Part shown: one piece after another, positions 53,735 to 64,000 of the stretch
How positions within the stretch are numbered: position 1 is the first letter of the stretch
How the letters are laid out: each line of letters starts with the position of its first letter
NCBI GenBank assembly: GCA_025774805.1
Contig: JALGZR010000004.1
Coordinates: 60,903-124,902 of the forward strand
Direction: 5' to 3'
DNA from: a bacterium
GTDB taxonomy: Bacteria > ARS69
DNA: 64,000 nt
Position numbers and translations under genes: made by a program
Notes under the pieces: generated by a model
What the model saw: only the letters and a program-made list of their open reading frames with translations
Told to the model about the DNA's origin: nothing
Databases searched by the model: none

Positions 53735-54701
53735 GGCGGTGATCGAGGCGAGGCTGCTGCACGCGCTCGCCGAGGCGGAGGGCGCCTTACCCCCGGGTCC
53801 CCTGCCCGGTCCCCCGATCCCGCCGGGGGAGCGGGATCGGGTGACTCGCGGCCTGGAGGCGGCCGGTCTCGTCCGCGTCGGGCCGGACGGTCTCGTGCGT
53901 TCCGGAGAGCGCGGCTCGTTGCTTTCGGCCGCCCGGGCGAAACGCTCCGGCCTCCCCTCCCGACTCGGTCGGCCGCTCGAAATCCGGGCCGTCGTCTCCT
54001 CCACGAACGAGGCGGTGCTCGAGCGGGCCGGGGAGGGGGAGCTCCGAGGGTTCGTCCTGGGGGCGGAGCTCCAGACCGCCGGACGGGGACGACGGGGGAG
54101 GACGTTCGACTCCCGCCCCGGCCTCGGGCTCTGGTTCACGGTGGTGCTGGAGGCGCCGCGGGACCCGGCCCGCGCTCCCCGCGCCGCTCTCGTGACCGGT
54201 CTGGCCGTGGCCGCGGCCCTCGAGGCGGAGACCGGGCGGCGGGCCGAGGTCAAGTGGCCGAACGACGTCTACATGGAGGGTCGCAAGACGGGGGGGATTC
54301 TCGTCGAGGCGCGAACGGCGGGGCGGCGTCCCTTCCCGGTGGCCGGAATCGGCGTCAACGTGCACCATCGTCCCGGCGACTTCCCCGACGCGCTGCGCGC
54401 GGTCGCGGGGTCGGTCGAGTCCGCCTCCCGGATGCGGGTGGACCGGAGCGCTCTGCTCGCGCGCATCCTGACCCACCTGGAGGCGTGGGTGGCTCGGGAT
54501 GCGAGCGGGGCCCTCGACCTTCCGCGGGAGTTCGCGAAGCGGGACGGGCTGCGCGGGCGCGAGATCGAGATCCGGGGGGCCGGGAAAGCCGTCCACCGGG
54601 GAGAGGCCCTGGGGATCGACGACGGGGGAGAGCTCCTCCTCCGGGAGGCGGGGGGAGGCGTTCGCATCGTGCGAAGCGGAGATGCGAGCGTGGTTCCCTA
54701 G
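53724..54701 (+). CDS. birA: Biotin--[acetyl-CoA-carboxylase] ligase
   Basis: A 325-residue biotin protein ligase that attaches biotin to the carboxylase carrier protein. The catalytic GRGRRG is at 120-125 (QTAGRGRRGRTFDSRPG), KWPNDVYMEGRKTGGILVEA begins at 177 and AGIGVNVHHRP follows; a C-terminal SH3-like cap is present. The first 75 residues resemble a winged-helix BirA regulator domain only weakly, so repressor function is doubtful. The ATG and codons MQAK come from the end of copy D; a GTG five codons in (VIEARLL) is the alternative start. Upstream nadC and downstream coaX complete a cofactor operon. Confidence 0.9.
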   Translation: MQAKAVIEARLLHALAEAEGALPPGPLPGPPIPPGERDRVTRGLEAAGLVRVGPDGLVRSGERGSLLSAARAKRSGLPSRLGRPLEIRAVVSSTNEAVLERAGEGELRGFVLGAELQTAGRGRRGRTFDSRPGLGLWFTVVLEAPRDPARAPRAALVTGLAVAAALEAETGRRAEVKWPNDVYMEGRKTGGILVEARTAGRRPFPVAGIGVNVHHRPGDFPDALRAVAGSVESASRMRVDRSALLARILTHLEAWVARDASGALDLPREFAKRDGLRGREIEIRGAGKAVHRGEALGIDDGGELLLREAGGGVRIVRSGDASVVP

Positions 54702-54723
54702 CCCGGTGAGATGCGCAGGCTGG
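54699..54723. repeat. Collapsed dispersed-element end (copy G)
   Basis: CTAGCC at the birA stop runs straight into CGGTGAGATGCGCAGGCTGG, which resembles a right end of the element with a two-base loss before GCGCAGGC. The TAG is the birA stop. The copy seems to be what is left after deletion of the whole interior. Confidence 0.5.
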
Positions 54724-54747
54724 CCCTGAGGTCGGAAGGAGAGTCCG

Positions 54748-55521
54748 ATGTTGCTGGCGATCGACGTCGGAAACACGAACGTGGTCCTCGGGCTCTTCGA
54801 GAGGAGCCGGGAACCGCGCGCCACCGTTCGAATCACGACACGGCGCGACGCGACGGCCGACGAGGTCTCCCTGGTGGTCTCCCATCTTCTGGCCAAGGCG
54901 GGGACGGAGTCCGCGCAGCTCTCCCGGTCCGTGATCTGCTCCGTCGTGCCGACCCTGACCCACTCCGTGACCTCCTTCGTCGAGAACGAGCTCGGGCACG
55001 AGCCTCTCGTGATCTCGGCGAAGTCGGAGCTCGGAGTTCCTTTGGCGGTGGACGACCCGCGCGAAGTCGGACCCGACCGCATCGTGAACGCGCTCGCCGC
55101 CCGGGAGACGATCGGCGTCCCGGCGATCGTCGTGGATCTGGGGACCGCCACGACGTTCGACTGCCTCGACCGCGAGGGACGCTACGTCGGCGGCGTGATC
55201 GCCCCGGGGCTGGAGACCTCGGCGGAGGAGCTCTTCCGGCGGGCGGCCCGACTGACGAAGATCGACTTCACGTTCCCCGACCGACTCCTGGGGAAGAACA
55301 CGCGCGACTGCCTCCGCTCCGGAACGCTCAACGGAAGCGTCGGGATGATCGACGCGCTCGTCGCCGGGCTCTGGAGGGAGCTCGACGGACGGGGAACCAC
55401 GGTCGCCACGGGAGGCCTCGCCCCGCTCATCGGGCCCCGCTGCGAGACCGTCGACCGGGTCGACGTCGATCTGACGCTCAAGGGCCTGGTCGCCGCCGAT
55501 GACATTCTGGGCCCGGGATAG
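54748..55521 (+). CDS. coaX: Type III pantothenate kinase
   Basis: A 257-residue kinase for the first step of coenzyme A synthesis. The phosphate-1 motif LLAIDVGNTNVVLGLF, the pantothenate region VGPDRIVNALAA, the phosphate-2 motif VVDLGTATTFDCLD with GGVIAPGLETSAEELF and the closing ATGGLAPLIGPRC are all in place. Type III enzymes resist CoA feedback and need a monovalent cation. GGAAGGAG precedes the ATG. It is the last gene of the uvrB-nadC-birA-coaX run. Confidence 0.95.
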   Translation: MLLAIDVGNTNVVLGLFERSREPRATVRITTRRDATADEVSLVVSHLLAKAGTESAQLSRSVICSVVPTLTHSVTSFVENELGHEPLVISAKSELGVPLAVDDPREVGPDRIVNALAARETIGVPAIVVDLGTATTFDCLDREGRYVGGVIAPGLETSAEELFRRAARLTKIDFTFPDRLLGKNTRDCLRSGTLNGSVGMIDALVAGLWRELDGRGTTVATGGLAPLIGPRCETVDRVDVDLTLKGLVAADDILGPG

Positions 55522-55615
55522 CCCTTTTCGGGATTGACGGGGGGGGTGCGGACGCGATCGAATGGCCTCCGACCACTTGTCGACCCCTCTTCAGCCGATC
55601 CGATGGAGGAACGCC

Positions 55616-56527
55616 ATGATTCTGGCCATCCGCAGAACTGCGGTGCTTTCGCTTCTCGCGCTCGCGCTGGCGGTCGCGCCCGCGTCCGCCCAGCTCGAGG
55701 ACGCCCTGGAGGATATCAACGAGGACGTGGCCGTCGGTTACCTCGGTCCGTTCTCGAAGGGTCTCTCCGCGAGCCTGAACTCGGGGATCTTCCGGTCCGG
55801 GGACGTCCCTCTGATGGGGCTGAACTTCACCGTCGACTTCAAGGCGGTCGTCGTGGGCTTCGCCGACGACGATCGGACGTTCATCCCCTCGACCCTGCCC
55901 GAGGGGTTCACGACGGAGGGAATCCCGACGGTGATCGGGGACACGGGTGCGGGGAGCGCGATCGGACCGGGCGGAGCCGAGATCGCCTACCCCGGTGGCT
56001 TCGACCTGGAGCACTTCGGGGTCCTCGTCCCCCAGGTGACCGTCGGGTCGGTCGCCGGCACGCGGGCGATCTTCCGTTACATCTCGCTCGAGCTGGGCGA
56101 CGAGGACCTCGGGGACTTCTCGCTGTTCGGCATCGGGGGGCAGCACAGCATCTCCCGCTACCTCCCCGGACTGCCCGTCGACGTGGCCGCCGGAGTCATG
56201 TACCAGTCCTTCGAGATCGGGGACGACCTCGTGAAGGCGAAGGCCCTGGCGTTCAACGTGACGGGGAGCAAGAAGTTCGGGCGGGTCGTCAACGTGGAGC
56301 CCTACTTGGGTCTCGGGATCGACACGTTCAAGATGGAAGCCAAGTACGACTTCGACGATGACTCCGTGCCCGAGGGCTTTCGGCGCATCGAGGCGGACTT
56401 CGATCGGGAGACCGACCTCCACCTGACGCTCGGAGCCGGGGTCAATCTTCCCGTGGTCAAGCTTCACGGAGAGCTCAACGTCGCCGCGGAGAACGGATGG
56501 GCCGCGGGCGTGAGCTTCGGAAACTGA
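55616..56527 (+). CDS. DUF6588-like exported beta-barrel protein
   Basis: A 303-residue protein with a clear signal peptide (LSLLALALAVAPASAQ, cleavage after residue 25 or so). The mature part has alternating hydrophobic strands typical of a small outer-membrane barrel: FSLFGIGGQHSISRYLPGLP, VDVAAGVMYQSFEIGDDLVK, VEPYLGLGIDTFKMEAKYDF and ending GWAAGVSFGN. The layout fits DUF6588 family proteins; the assignment is by eye. GGAGGA lies before ATG 55616. It is followed after 13 bp by a second exported protein. Confidence 0.7.
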   Translation: MILAIRRTAVLSLLALALAVAPASAQLEDALEDINEDVAVGYLGPFSKGLSASLNSGIFRSGDVPLMGLNFTVDFKAVVVGFADDDRTFIPSTLPEGFTTEGIPTVIGDTGAGSAIGPGGAEIAYPGGFDLEHFGVLVPQVTVGSVAGTRAIFRYISLELGDEDLGDFSLFGIGGQHSISRYLPGLPVDVAAGVMYQSFEIGDDLVKAKALAFNVTGSKKFGRVVNVEPYLGLGIDTFKMEAKYDFDDDSVPEGFRRIEADFDRETDLHLTLGAGVNLPVVKLHGELNVAAENGWAAGVSFGN

Positions 56528-56540
56528 GGAGGGGAGACCG

Positions 56541-57176
56541 ATGAACGTACCGAAGACGTTGAAGCTGGGCCTCCTCGGGCTGTCGGTGATCCCCTTCCTG
56601 GGGAGCACGTGCGTCGAGGAGAAGACGATTGAGCTCGCTCTCACCGGGAGCACGACGGCGGGGTTTCTCGCCCGAGGATCGGACAATACCGACTTCGGAA
56701 CGGACTGCTACGACGTGAAGGCCGATTTGGATCTAACGAAGCTCTTCGCCGACAACGACATCGATGCCAGCGACATCCTCCGGATCCGGTTCAAGGGTCT
56801 GGAGTATCGCATCACGAAGGCGCAGGCGAACCGGAACATCACGAGCGGAGATCTGACGGTCGAGTTCGGGGACGCCTGCCCATTCACCCCCGTTGCACCC
56901 GCGCTCCTGGTTTCGGGCTTCAGCGGGAGCGCCGCCGCCGTCACCGACTGGATCGACGTCACGCCCCTTCTTCAGACGCCCGGTGTGAACGCGATGAACG
57001 CTTTCCTGGCCCGCTGCCTTGCCGAACTTCAGGGTGGGGCGCCCGCGGCCAACACGGCAGGCCAATTCGATTGGTCAGGAGTTTCGATTCCCGACACAGC
57101 GACCGACTTCGACTGGGAGGCCAAGCTCAAGGTCTCGATCGTCTACGGGGTCACCGGGGACTTCCCGGACTTCTAG
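56541..57176 (+). CDS. Exported protein of unknown function
   Basis: A 211-residue protein beginning KTLKLGLLGLSVIPFLGSTC, a signal-like N-terminus. Cys24 is preceded by Thr, which is unusual for a lipobox, so lipoprotein status is unsure. The mature part (IELALTGSTTAGFLARGSDN, YDVKADLDLTKLFADNDI) looks like a beta-sandwich but I recognise no family. GAGGGGAG precedes the ATG. It is 13 bp after the barrel gene and is followed by a strong terminator, so the two form one unit. Confidence 0.65.
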   Translation: MNVPKTLKLGLLGLSVIPFLGSTCVEEKTIELALTGSTTAGFLARGSDNTDFGTDCYDVKADLDLTKLFADNDIDASDILRIRFKGLEYRITKAQANRNITSGDLTVEFGDACPFTPVAPALLVSGFSGSAAAVTDWIDVTPLLQTPGVNAMNAFLARCLAELQGGAPAANTAGQFDWSGVSIPDTATDFDWEAKLKVSIVYGVTGDFPDF

Positions 57177-57209
57177 GCGGAACCTCTCACCGGGCTGGCC
57201 CCGGACCCG

Positions 57210-57246
57210 ACGCCCCCCTCGGAGACTCTCCGGGGGGGGGCGTTCT
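57210..57246 (+). terminator. Rho-independent terminator after the exported-protein genes
   Basis: The arms ACGCCCCCC (57210-57218) and GGGGGGCGT (57234-57242), with an inner GGAG/CTCC pair, form a strong hairpin followed by TCTTCC. The rest of the 378-bp spacer before it (57177-57209) has CTCTCACCGGGCTGG, a possible eroded end of the dispersed element; after it come the groES control signals. Confidence 0.7.
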
Positions 57247-57390
57247 TCCGTTCCGCCCCCGTTGCCGCCACCCGGTCGAATCGGTCTGTCGACGCCGCCT
57301 TATCTCCCAAACCCCGCTCGCTCCCGCCGGAAGACCCCTGGGAGGCGGCCCGTCACCCCGAATCCCTCCGTTTCTGTCCCCTGATGGCGC

Positions 57391-57419
57391 TTGACGGCCC
57401 CGGACGGGTCGAGTATCTT
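57391..57419 (+). promoter_or_regulatory. Sigma-70 promoter of groESL
   Basis: TTGACG (57391-57396), a 17-bp spacer and TATCTT (57414-57419) make a near-consensus promoter. A transcript would begin near 57426, just before the CIRCE operator and about 130 bases before groES. Confidence 0.8.
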
Positions 57420-57440
57420 CTCGCCGAACTCTACAATCTG

Positions 57441-57467
57441 TTAGCACTCTCCAAAGTGTAGTGCCAA
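57441..57467 (+). promoter_or_regulatory. CIRCE operator (HrcA binding site)
   Basis: TTAGCACTC, nine bases, then TAGTGCCAA. The left arm is perfect; the right arm differs from GAGTGCTAA at two of nine positions. Its place 20 bases after the promoter -10 box and before groES is the standard HrcA repression site. hrcA itself is not in the window. Confidence 0.9.
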
Positions 57468-57554
57468 TTCACCTACTCGGAGCGGACGCCCCCGGAGGCC
57501 CCTCGAGGGGCGCAGCGGGCCCGGCGGCCGGTCTGTGGAACCAAGGAGGAACCT

Positions 57555-59616
<2,062 letters not shown>

Positions 59617-59692
59617 GGCATGGAGGGCGGCACGGAAGGCGGCGGGAACGCCGCCGCCGTGGGGCCGTGCGGTCCTGCTCCGGTTCTACTTG

Positions 59693-59725
59693 CGGGGCGC
59701 TTCCGATGGGAAGCGCCCCGTTTTG
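59693..59725 (+). terminator. Rho-independent terminator of groESL
   Basis: A 12-bp perfect stem (CGGGGCGCTTCC / GGAAGCGCCCCG, 59693-59704 and 59709-59720) with a four-base loop is followed by TTTTGC, 77 bases after the groEL stop. Confidence 0.9.
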
Positions 59726-59808
59726 CGGCCCGCGAACCCGCCGCCCCCTCCGGGGTTCCACTCGCGATCCCCGGCCTCCCCCGAACCCACCCCCACCCGG
59801 AGAACCCC

Positions 59809-60714
59809 ATGTCCATCCGTCCCGTGAGGCGGGTCGTCCCGTCGAAGCCCGTCCTCGAGGGCGCCGGAGTGCGCGTGCGGCGCGCGTTCGGTTTCGGCGC
59901 CACGGACGAGACCGACCCCTTCCTGCTCCTCGACGACTTCCGCAACGAGCGGCCCGAGGACTACCTCGCCGGCTTCCCGTGGCATCCGCACCGGGGCATC
60001 GAGACGATCACGTATGTCCTCGCCGGCACCGTCGAGCACGGCGACAGCCTCGGCAACCGGGGCGTGATGGGCGCCGGCGACGTGCAGTGGATGACGGCCG
60101 GTCGCGGCATCCTCCACCAGGAGATGCCCAAGGGGGACGAGCGCGGTCGCATGCACGGCTTCCAGCTCTGGGCGAACCTGCCCGCCTCCCTGAAGATGAC
60201 CGCGCCCCGTTACCAGGACGTCGCGGCCCGCGACATCCCCCAGGTCGTCGACGACGACGGCACGGCGGTTCGCGTCGTCTGCGGCAGCTTCTGGGGGAAG
60301 ACCGGCCCCGTCGACGGAATCGCGGCCGACCCCCACTATCTCGACGTGTCGATCCCGCCCGGCGTCCGTCGCGCGCTTCCCGTCGAGACGGCGCGCCACG
60401 CCTTCGCCTACGTGTTCGAGGGCGGGGCCACGTTCCGTGACGCGTCGGAGCCGAGGCCCGTCCTCACCGAAGACGCGGGTGTCAACGCTCCGCCCACCCG
60501 CGATTTCACGGGCGATCGCTCGCTCGTGCTCTTCGACCGCGGTGACGAAGTCGTCGCGCAGGCCGGCCCCGAGGGCGTTCGCTTCCTGCTCGTCTCGGGG
60601 AAACCGCTTCGCGAGCCGGTCGCCTGGCGCGGCCCCATCGTGATGAACACGGAGGCCGAGCTGAGCCGGGCCTGGGAGGAGCTGCGAAACGGGACGTTCA
60701 TCCAGGAGGGGTGA
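59809..60714 (+). CDS. Pirin family bicupin protein
   Basis: A 301-residue protein of two cupin domains. The metal ligands are His59 and His61 (GFPWHPHRGIETITYVLAG) and His103 and Glu105 (RGILHQEMPKGDERG); GFQLWANLPASLKMTAPRYQ is the family's third block. Bacterial pirins such as YhhW have quercetinase activity or bind partner proteins; which applies here is unknown. GGAGA precedes ATG 59809. It stands alone between the groESL terminator and a hairpin. Confidence 0.92.
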   Translation: MSIRPVRRVVPSKPVLEGAGVRVRRAFGFGATDETDPFLLLDDFRNERPEDYLAGFPWHPHRGIETITYVLAGTVEHGDSLGNRGVMGAGDVQWMTAGRGILHQEMPKGDERGRMHGFQLWANLPASLKMTAPRYQDVAARDIPQVVDDDGTAVRVVCGSFWGKTGPVDGIAADPHYLDVSIPPGVRRALPVETARHAFAYVFEGGATFRDASEPRPVLTEDAGVNAPPTRDFTGDRSLVLFDRGDEVVAQAGPEGVRFLLVSGKPLREPVAWRGPIVMNTEAELSRAWEELRNGTFIQEG

Positions 60715-60758
60715 GTCAGGGGTGAGGCGCGGGGTGAGATCGGCGTGACGTGATCGTC

Positions 60759-60806
60759 TCGCCGGCCGGTTCTGCCCGCCTTCTTCGGCGGGCCCGAGAC
60801 CGGCGA
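60759..60806. terminator. Long hairpin between convergent pirin and AAA ATPase genes
   Basis: GCCCGCC, TTCTTC, GGCGGGC (60774-60793) forms the core. An outer part pairs TCGCCGG with CCGGCGA. There is no clear T tract, so a bidirectional terminator is inferred mainly from position. Confidence 0.55.
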
Positions 60807-60824
60807 GGCGGGTACGGGCTCCCG

Positions 60825-62165
60825 CTAGTGGATGTTGAGGGGATCTCCGAAGTACCCCTTCCACGCGAGGTCGAGGATCTCCTCGTCGATGGTCAGTTCC
60901 ATGCCCCGGTAGGTACAAATGTCTCGCATGCGCTCGACCAGATCCCGGGGCTCGCAACCTCGGAGAGGCCGCTGCTCGAATCGGTATCGGTCGAGGAGCC
61001 ACGGGATGAACGTGCTCGGCACCTCGATGTCGTATCGGGCGGCGTACTCTCGAAAGATCCGTTCGTATTCCGCGGGGGTCGGGTCGTCGAGCAGAAGTCG
61101 ATAGCCCATTCGGCGCAGGAAGGCCGGACCCATGACCTTGGTCGGGTCCAGGTTCGTCGAGACGATGAGCAATTGCCGGAAAGGCACTTCGAACTTCTGG
61201 CCGGTGTTCAACGTGAGGTGATCGACTTGGTGCTCGAGCGGATAGATCCAGCGGCCGAGCAGGTGGTTCGGGAGGACGCTCTGGAAGCCGAAGTCGTCGA
61301 GAAGGAACGTGCCACCATTCGCTTTGAAGTGCAGCGGTGCCTCGTAATAGCGCAATCTCGGATTGAAGACCAGGTCCAGGGCCTCGGAATTCAACTCCCC
61401 GCCGACCACGACGAAGGGACGCTGGATGCGAATCCATCGGCGATCGAGCTGTCCTGTGGGAGCGGGGTACGCGATTTTGTGGACCTGAGGATCGAAGACC
61501 CGGATGATGTTGCCCTCTACACCGATGCACTTGGGAATCCAGAGATGTCCTTGGATGGCCTTGTGCAGGAGACGCCCCAGTGTCGTCTTGCCGTTGCCCG
61601 GAGGGCCGTAGAGAAACAGCGTCCGCCGGGACATTACAGCCAACGTGGCGACCTTGACCGTACCCCGAGGGAACACGAGCTCCGAGATCGCATCCGCCAC
61701 ATGCTCGGGAGTCGGCTCGGGAAAACTGGCGAGCTGAGAGGAAAGGGCCTTCGTGTACGCTTTGAGCGAGACGGGCGCCGGGCCGACATAGCCGGAAATC
61801 TCGAGCAGGCGATCGGCGCGCTTGCGTCCCATGTCGGTGATCGAATAGCGGTAGCCGCGTGCCGCTTCACCCAAGACCTCGATCAACCGGTCTCTCTTCA
61901 GGTGGTCCAGCAGCTCGACAACCAAAGGCTCCGGTAGGCAGAGTCTGTCCACCACGTTTTCCGTAGTGAACTCCGTCACGGTGTGCGCCATCCTGAGCGC
62001 CAGGTCGAGCGAGACCCCGGGCTCGAGGCCGGTCTCGGCGAGATTCGAGGGCTCCACGGGGAAGAATCGAGGACGGTCTTCCATCCGTTCGGGAGAGTGT
62101 CGTGCTGAATCCGGTGTGCTCAGATGATCGAGATGCCCCGGATCTTCGGGCAGACTCGAGGACAT
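60825..62165 (-). CDS. AAA-type ATPase with N-terminal winged-helix-like domain
   Basis: A 446-residue protein. Residues about 54-120 look like a winged helix (FTTENVVDRLCLPEPLVVEL, LLDHLKRDRLIEVLGEAARG, YRYSITDMGRKRADRLLEIS). The ATPase domain has Walker A GPPGNGKTT (187-194), Walker B-like GGTFLLDDFG, sensor-1 LLIVSTNLDPTKVM and the arginine-bearing PAFLRRMGYRLLLDDPT. It resembles MoxR/Ycf46-style regulators only in general build; no known family is certain. The start ATG 62165 follows GGAGGT; an upstream ATG at 62285 would add 40 low-complexity residues. Base composition appears a little less GC-rich than its neighbours. The target is unknown. Confidence 0.75.
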   Translation of the reverse strand: MSSSLPEDPGHLDHLSTPDSARHSPERMEDRPRFFPVEPSNLAETGLEPGVSLDLALRMAHTVTEFTTENVVDRLCLPEPLVVELLDHLKRDRLIEVLGEAARGYRYSITDMGRKRADRLLEISGYVGPAPVSLKAYTKALSSQLASFPEPTPEHVADAISELVFPRGTVKVATLAVMSRRTLFLYGPPGNGKTTLGRLLHKAIQGHLWIPKCIGVEGNIIRVFDPQVHKIAYPAPTGQLDRRWIRIQRPFVVVGGELNSEALDLVFNPRLRYYEAPLHFKANGGTFLLDDFGFQSVLPNHLLGRWIYPLEHQVDHLTLNTGQKFEVPFRQLLIVSTNLDPTKVMGPAFLRRMGYRLLLDDPTPAEYERIFREYAARYDIEVPSTFIPWLLDRYRFEQRPLRGCEPRDLVERMRDICTYRGMELTIDEEILDLAWKGYFGDPLNIH

Positions 62166-62596
62166 GAGACCTCCGTAGAGTGGGCCCGGAAACCGCCATT
62201 TGGACCGGGCGCACGGATTGCCGGGGGCACAGTCAGGGCATTGGGGCTCGGTCAGACCCTCAGGGAGAGGATCTGGTGGCTCCATTGTCGGTTATCGGCA
62301 TTCGGTGGGGAAGATTTGAGGAGTCATCCCACCACCCGGCCCCTCGGTCGGCTCGTGATCCGGTCCGTGAGGTCGGTGGCTCCGGGAAGTCCCACTTCCA
62401 GGCCGGTCCGCGGGCGGGGGCGTGCGGGCCGGGACCGTCGACGGGACCGTCGACATGACCGACGGGGCGCCCCCTTTCGGAAGCGCCCCGCCCCTGAGGA
62501 CTTCGCCGCGGGCCGTCCCGTCGTGCCGTCCGCGAGTCGTGCGTCCGCCTCCGCGCGGATGCCCTCCCCCCGGCCGGCGATCCCGCCCTCCGCCGG
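62166..62596. other. Spacer between pepF and the AAA ATPase gene
   Basis: A 431-bp stretch without a convincing gene. It holds a tandem GGGACCGTCGAC (twice, near 62431-62455) and a perfect 8-bp hairpin (CGGGGCGC / GCGCCCCG, 62463-62490) whose stem resembles the groESL terminator. It may end pepF transcription on the minus strand, though no T tract follows. Nothing else is seen. Confidence 0.5.
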
Positions 62597-64000
62597 TCAG
62601 CTCTCCTGCAACAGCGTGTCCAGCTCGTCCACGAGCGAGGTCAGCAGGTCGCAGGTCGCCTGAATCGGCTCCGGGGTCGAGAGGTCGACGCCCGCCTTCT
62701 TGAGGAGCTCGATCGGGTAGTCGCTCGAGCCGCTCTTCAGGAAGTCGAGATACGCGTCGCGCGCGCCCGGTTTCCCGTCGAGGATGGCCCGGGCGATCGC
62801 CGTGGCGGCGGCGTAGCTCGTCGCGTACTTGTAGACATAGAAGTTGCGGTAGAAGTGCCCGATCCGGCACCAGCCCATCGCCGACTGGTCCTCGTACCCG
62901 ACGACGTCACCGGAGTGCTTCCGAATGAGCCCGAGGTAGATCTCGTTCAGACTGTCGACGGTGAGCGGCTCGCCCCGCTCGGCCATCTCGTGGGCGGTCT
63001 TCTCGAACTCCGAGAACATGACCTGCGTGTACACGGTCCCGGCGATCTGGCGGATGTAATGGTTGAGGAGGTAGATCCTCTTCTGCCGGTCCTGCGTGTT
63101 CTTCAGCAGGTAGTCCATCATGAGGGCCTCGTTCGTCGTCGAGGCCACCTCGGCTACGAAGATGGAGTAGTCGGCGTACACCTGCGGTTGGCTCGCCACG
63201 GTGTAGAACGTGTGCATCGCGTGGCCCATCTCGTGGGCCGTCGTGAACATGTCGTTGAGCTTGCTCTCGTAGTTGAGCAGGATGTACGGGTGCGGTGCCG
63301 CGTACGTGCCCCACGAGTAGGCGCCGCTCCGCTTTCCCACGTTCTCGTATACGTCGATCCACCCCGACTCGAACCCGCTCTTCATGTCCGAGACGTACTC
63401 GTCGCCCAGGGGAGCCAGCGAGGTGACGATCGTCTCCACCGCTTTCTCGTAGGGGACGTCCTCGTCGAGGTCCGGGGTGAGGGGGACGTAGGAATCCCAG
63501 TGTTTCAGCTCGTCGACCTCCAGAATCCGCTTCCGGATCTGGTTGTAGCGCCGCATGGGCTCCATGTTCGCGTTCACGGTGGCGATGAGGTTCTCCAGGA
63601 CCTCCACCTCGACGTTGTCGGCGTCGAGAGCCCGCTGGGCGCACGTCTCGTAGCCCCGGGCCCGCGTCAGAAAGAGGTCCCGCTTCACCGCGCCGGCGTA
63701 CGCGGCGGCCGCCGAGTGGATGTACCGCTCGTACCCGTCATAGTAGACGTCGAAGGCGTCCGCCCGCACGCGTCGGTTCGGGTTGTTCATGTAGGTCAGG
63801 TAGCGGGCCTCGGTCATCTCCACTTCCTGGCCGTTCTCGTCCTCGAACGTCCCGAAGCTCAGGTCCGCGTTCATCATCTGTCCGTAGACGGTCCGGGGAA
63901 CCGCGGAAACCTCACCCGCGAGGGAAAGGATTCGCTCCTCCTCCTCGCTGAGGATGTACTCCTGGCTGCGCCAGAGGTCGTCGTAGTCGTGTTGGTAGAT
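62597..64000 (-). CDS. pepF: Oligoendopeptidase F, N-terminus outside the window
   Basis: The visible 467 residues are the C-terminal three quarters of an M3 family zinc oligopeptidase; the frame is open to the window edge (YQHDYDDLWRSQEYILSEEE upstream of the first internal Met), so the start is missing. The zinc motif is TTAHEMGHAMHTFY, and VAEVASTTNEALMMDYLL, QVMFSEFEKTAHEMAERGEP and YKYATSYAAATAIARAILDG are PepF blocks. It cleaves peptides of about 7-17 residues in the cytosol. Confidence 0.93.
   Translation of the reverse strand: MYQHDYDDLWRSQEYILSEEEERILSLAGEVSAVPRTVYGQMMNADLSFGTFEDENGQEVEMTEARYLTYMNNPNRRVRADAFDVYYDGYERYIHSAAAAYAGAVKRDLFLTRARGYETCAQRALDADNVEVEVLENLIATVNANMEPMRRYNQIRKRILEVDELKHWDSYVPLTPDLDEDVPYEKAVETIVTSLAPLGDEYVSDMKSGFESGWIDVYENVGKRSGAYSWGTYAAPHPYILLNYESKLNDMFTTAHEMGHAMHTFYTVASQPQVYADYSIFVAEVASTTNEALMMDYLLKNTQDRQKRIYLLNHYIRQIAGTVYTQVMFSEFEKTAHEMAERGEPLTVDSLNEIYLGLIRKHSGDVVGYEDQSAMGWCRIGHFYRNFYVYKYATSYAAATAIARAILDGKPGARDAYLDFLKSGSSDYPIELLKKAGVDLSTPEPIQATCDLLTSLVDELDTLLQES

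Noticed and set aside
54711-55502. A 263-codon plus-strand frame starting at the ATG of element remnant G
   Set aside because: It runs out of frame through coaX, which is a complete pantothenate kinase with its own ribosome binding site.
62463-62490. The hairpin in the pepF spacer as a strong terminator
   Set aside because: The stem is good but no T tract follows on either strand, so it is only noted within the spacer entry.

Overview
The window is GC-rich bacterial chromosome with short spacers, many 1-8 bp gene overlaps, GTG starts and Shine-Dalgarno-type ribosome binding sites. The gene mix is groESL under a CIRCE operator, both GltX and GlnRS, SGNH/TPR proteins, a carbamoyltransferase-SxtJ-DUF5989 unit, and DUF1684 and DUF6588-like proteins. 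It points to an uncultured, free-living Gram-negative bacterium, perhaps of the FCB group or a neighbouring candidate phylum. I cannot name a taxon from sequence alone. No rRNA, tRNA, CRISPR array, prophage or transposase gene is visible.

Layout. 1-1.3 kb: an ECF sigma factor (5' end outside the window), a membrane partner protein and a CpxP-like periplasmic protein. 1.3-6.1 kb (minus): a cyclic-2,3-diphosphoglycerate-synthetase-like GTPase, a zinc-ribbon protein, a SulP transporter and a CBS protein. 6.3-8 kb (plus): an internally deleted saccharopine dehydrogenase and an AlaDH/CEO-synthase-like enzyme. 8-14.5 kb (minus): ferredoxin-NADP reductase, an SGNH-TPR protein, ArgF and a sulfatase-like lipoprotein. 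14.8-25.6 kb: glutaryl-CoA dehydrogenase, a putative glycoside hydrolase, an SGNH protein, a three-subunit molybdopterin/FeS/NrfD complex without a Tat signal, a class III CoA-transferase and a disrupted DASS dicarboxylate transporter. 25.8-36.7 kb: several peptidases (M32, rhomboid, M42, M28), DUF1684, an acidic membrane protein and a DsbD-type reductase. 37-39.4 kb: carbamoyltransferase, SxtJ and DUF5989. 39.6-44.3 kb (plus): HD-like protein, M42 peptidase and a double-receiver/ATP-grasp fusion. 44.5-49.5 kb (minus): glnS, gltX, gdhA. 50.5-57.2 kb (plus): uvrB-nadC-birA-coaX and two envelope proteins. 57.4-59.7 kb: groESL. Then a pirin, a winged-helix AAA ATPase and a partial pepF.

The most unusual signal is a dispersed palindromic element family (eight or so copies: 7949, 25550, 28398, 34192, 36708, 44315, 53554, 54699). 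Its terminal inverted repeat reads outward as a Shine-Dalgarno-like GGTGA, three bases, then ATG, and reads inward through a TAG. In this window its ends supply the start codon of three genes (DASS transporter, dsbD, birA) and the stop codon of two or three others. One mini-copy lies in frame inside the M28 peptidase. Two other inverted-repeat elements (16072, 47807) are unrelated to it.

A metabolic theme can be inferred: saccharopine-type lysine enzymes (decayed), a dicarboxylate transporter (broken), a CoA-transferase resembling glutarate CoA-transferases and glutaryl-CoA dehydrogenase together outline lysine/glutarate breakdown to crotonyl-CoA. Two of these genes carry deletions with a frame change.
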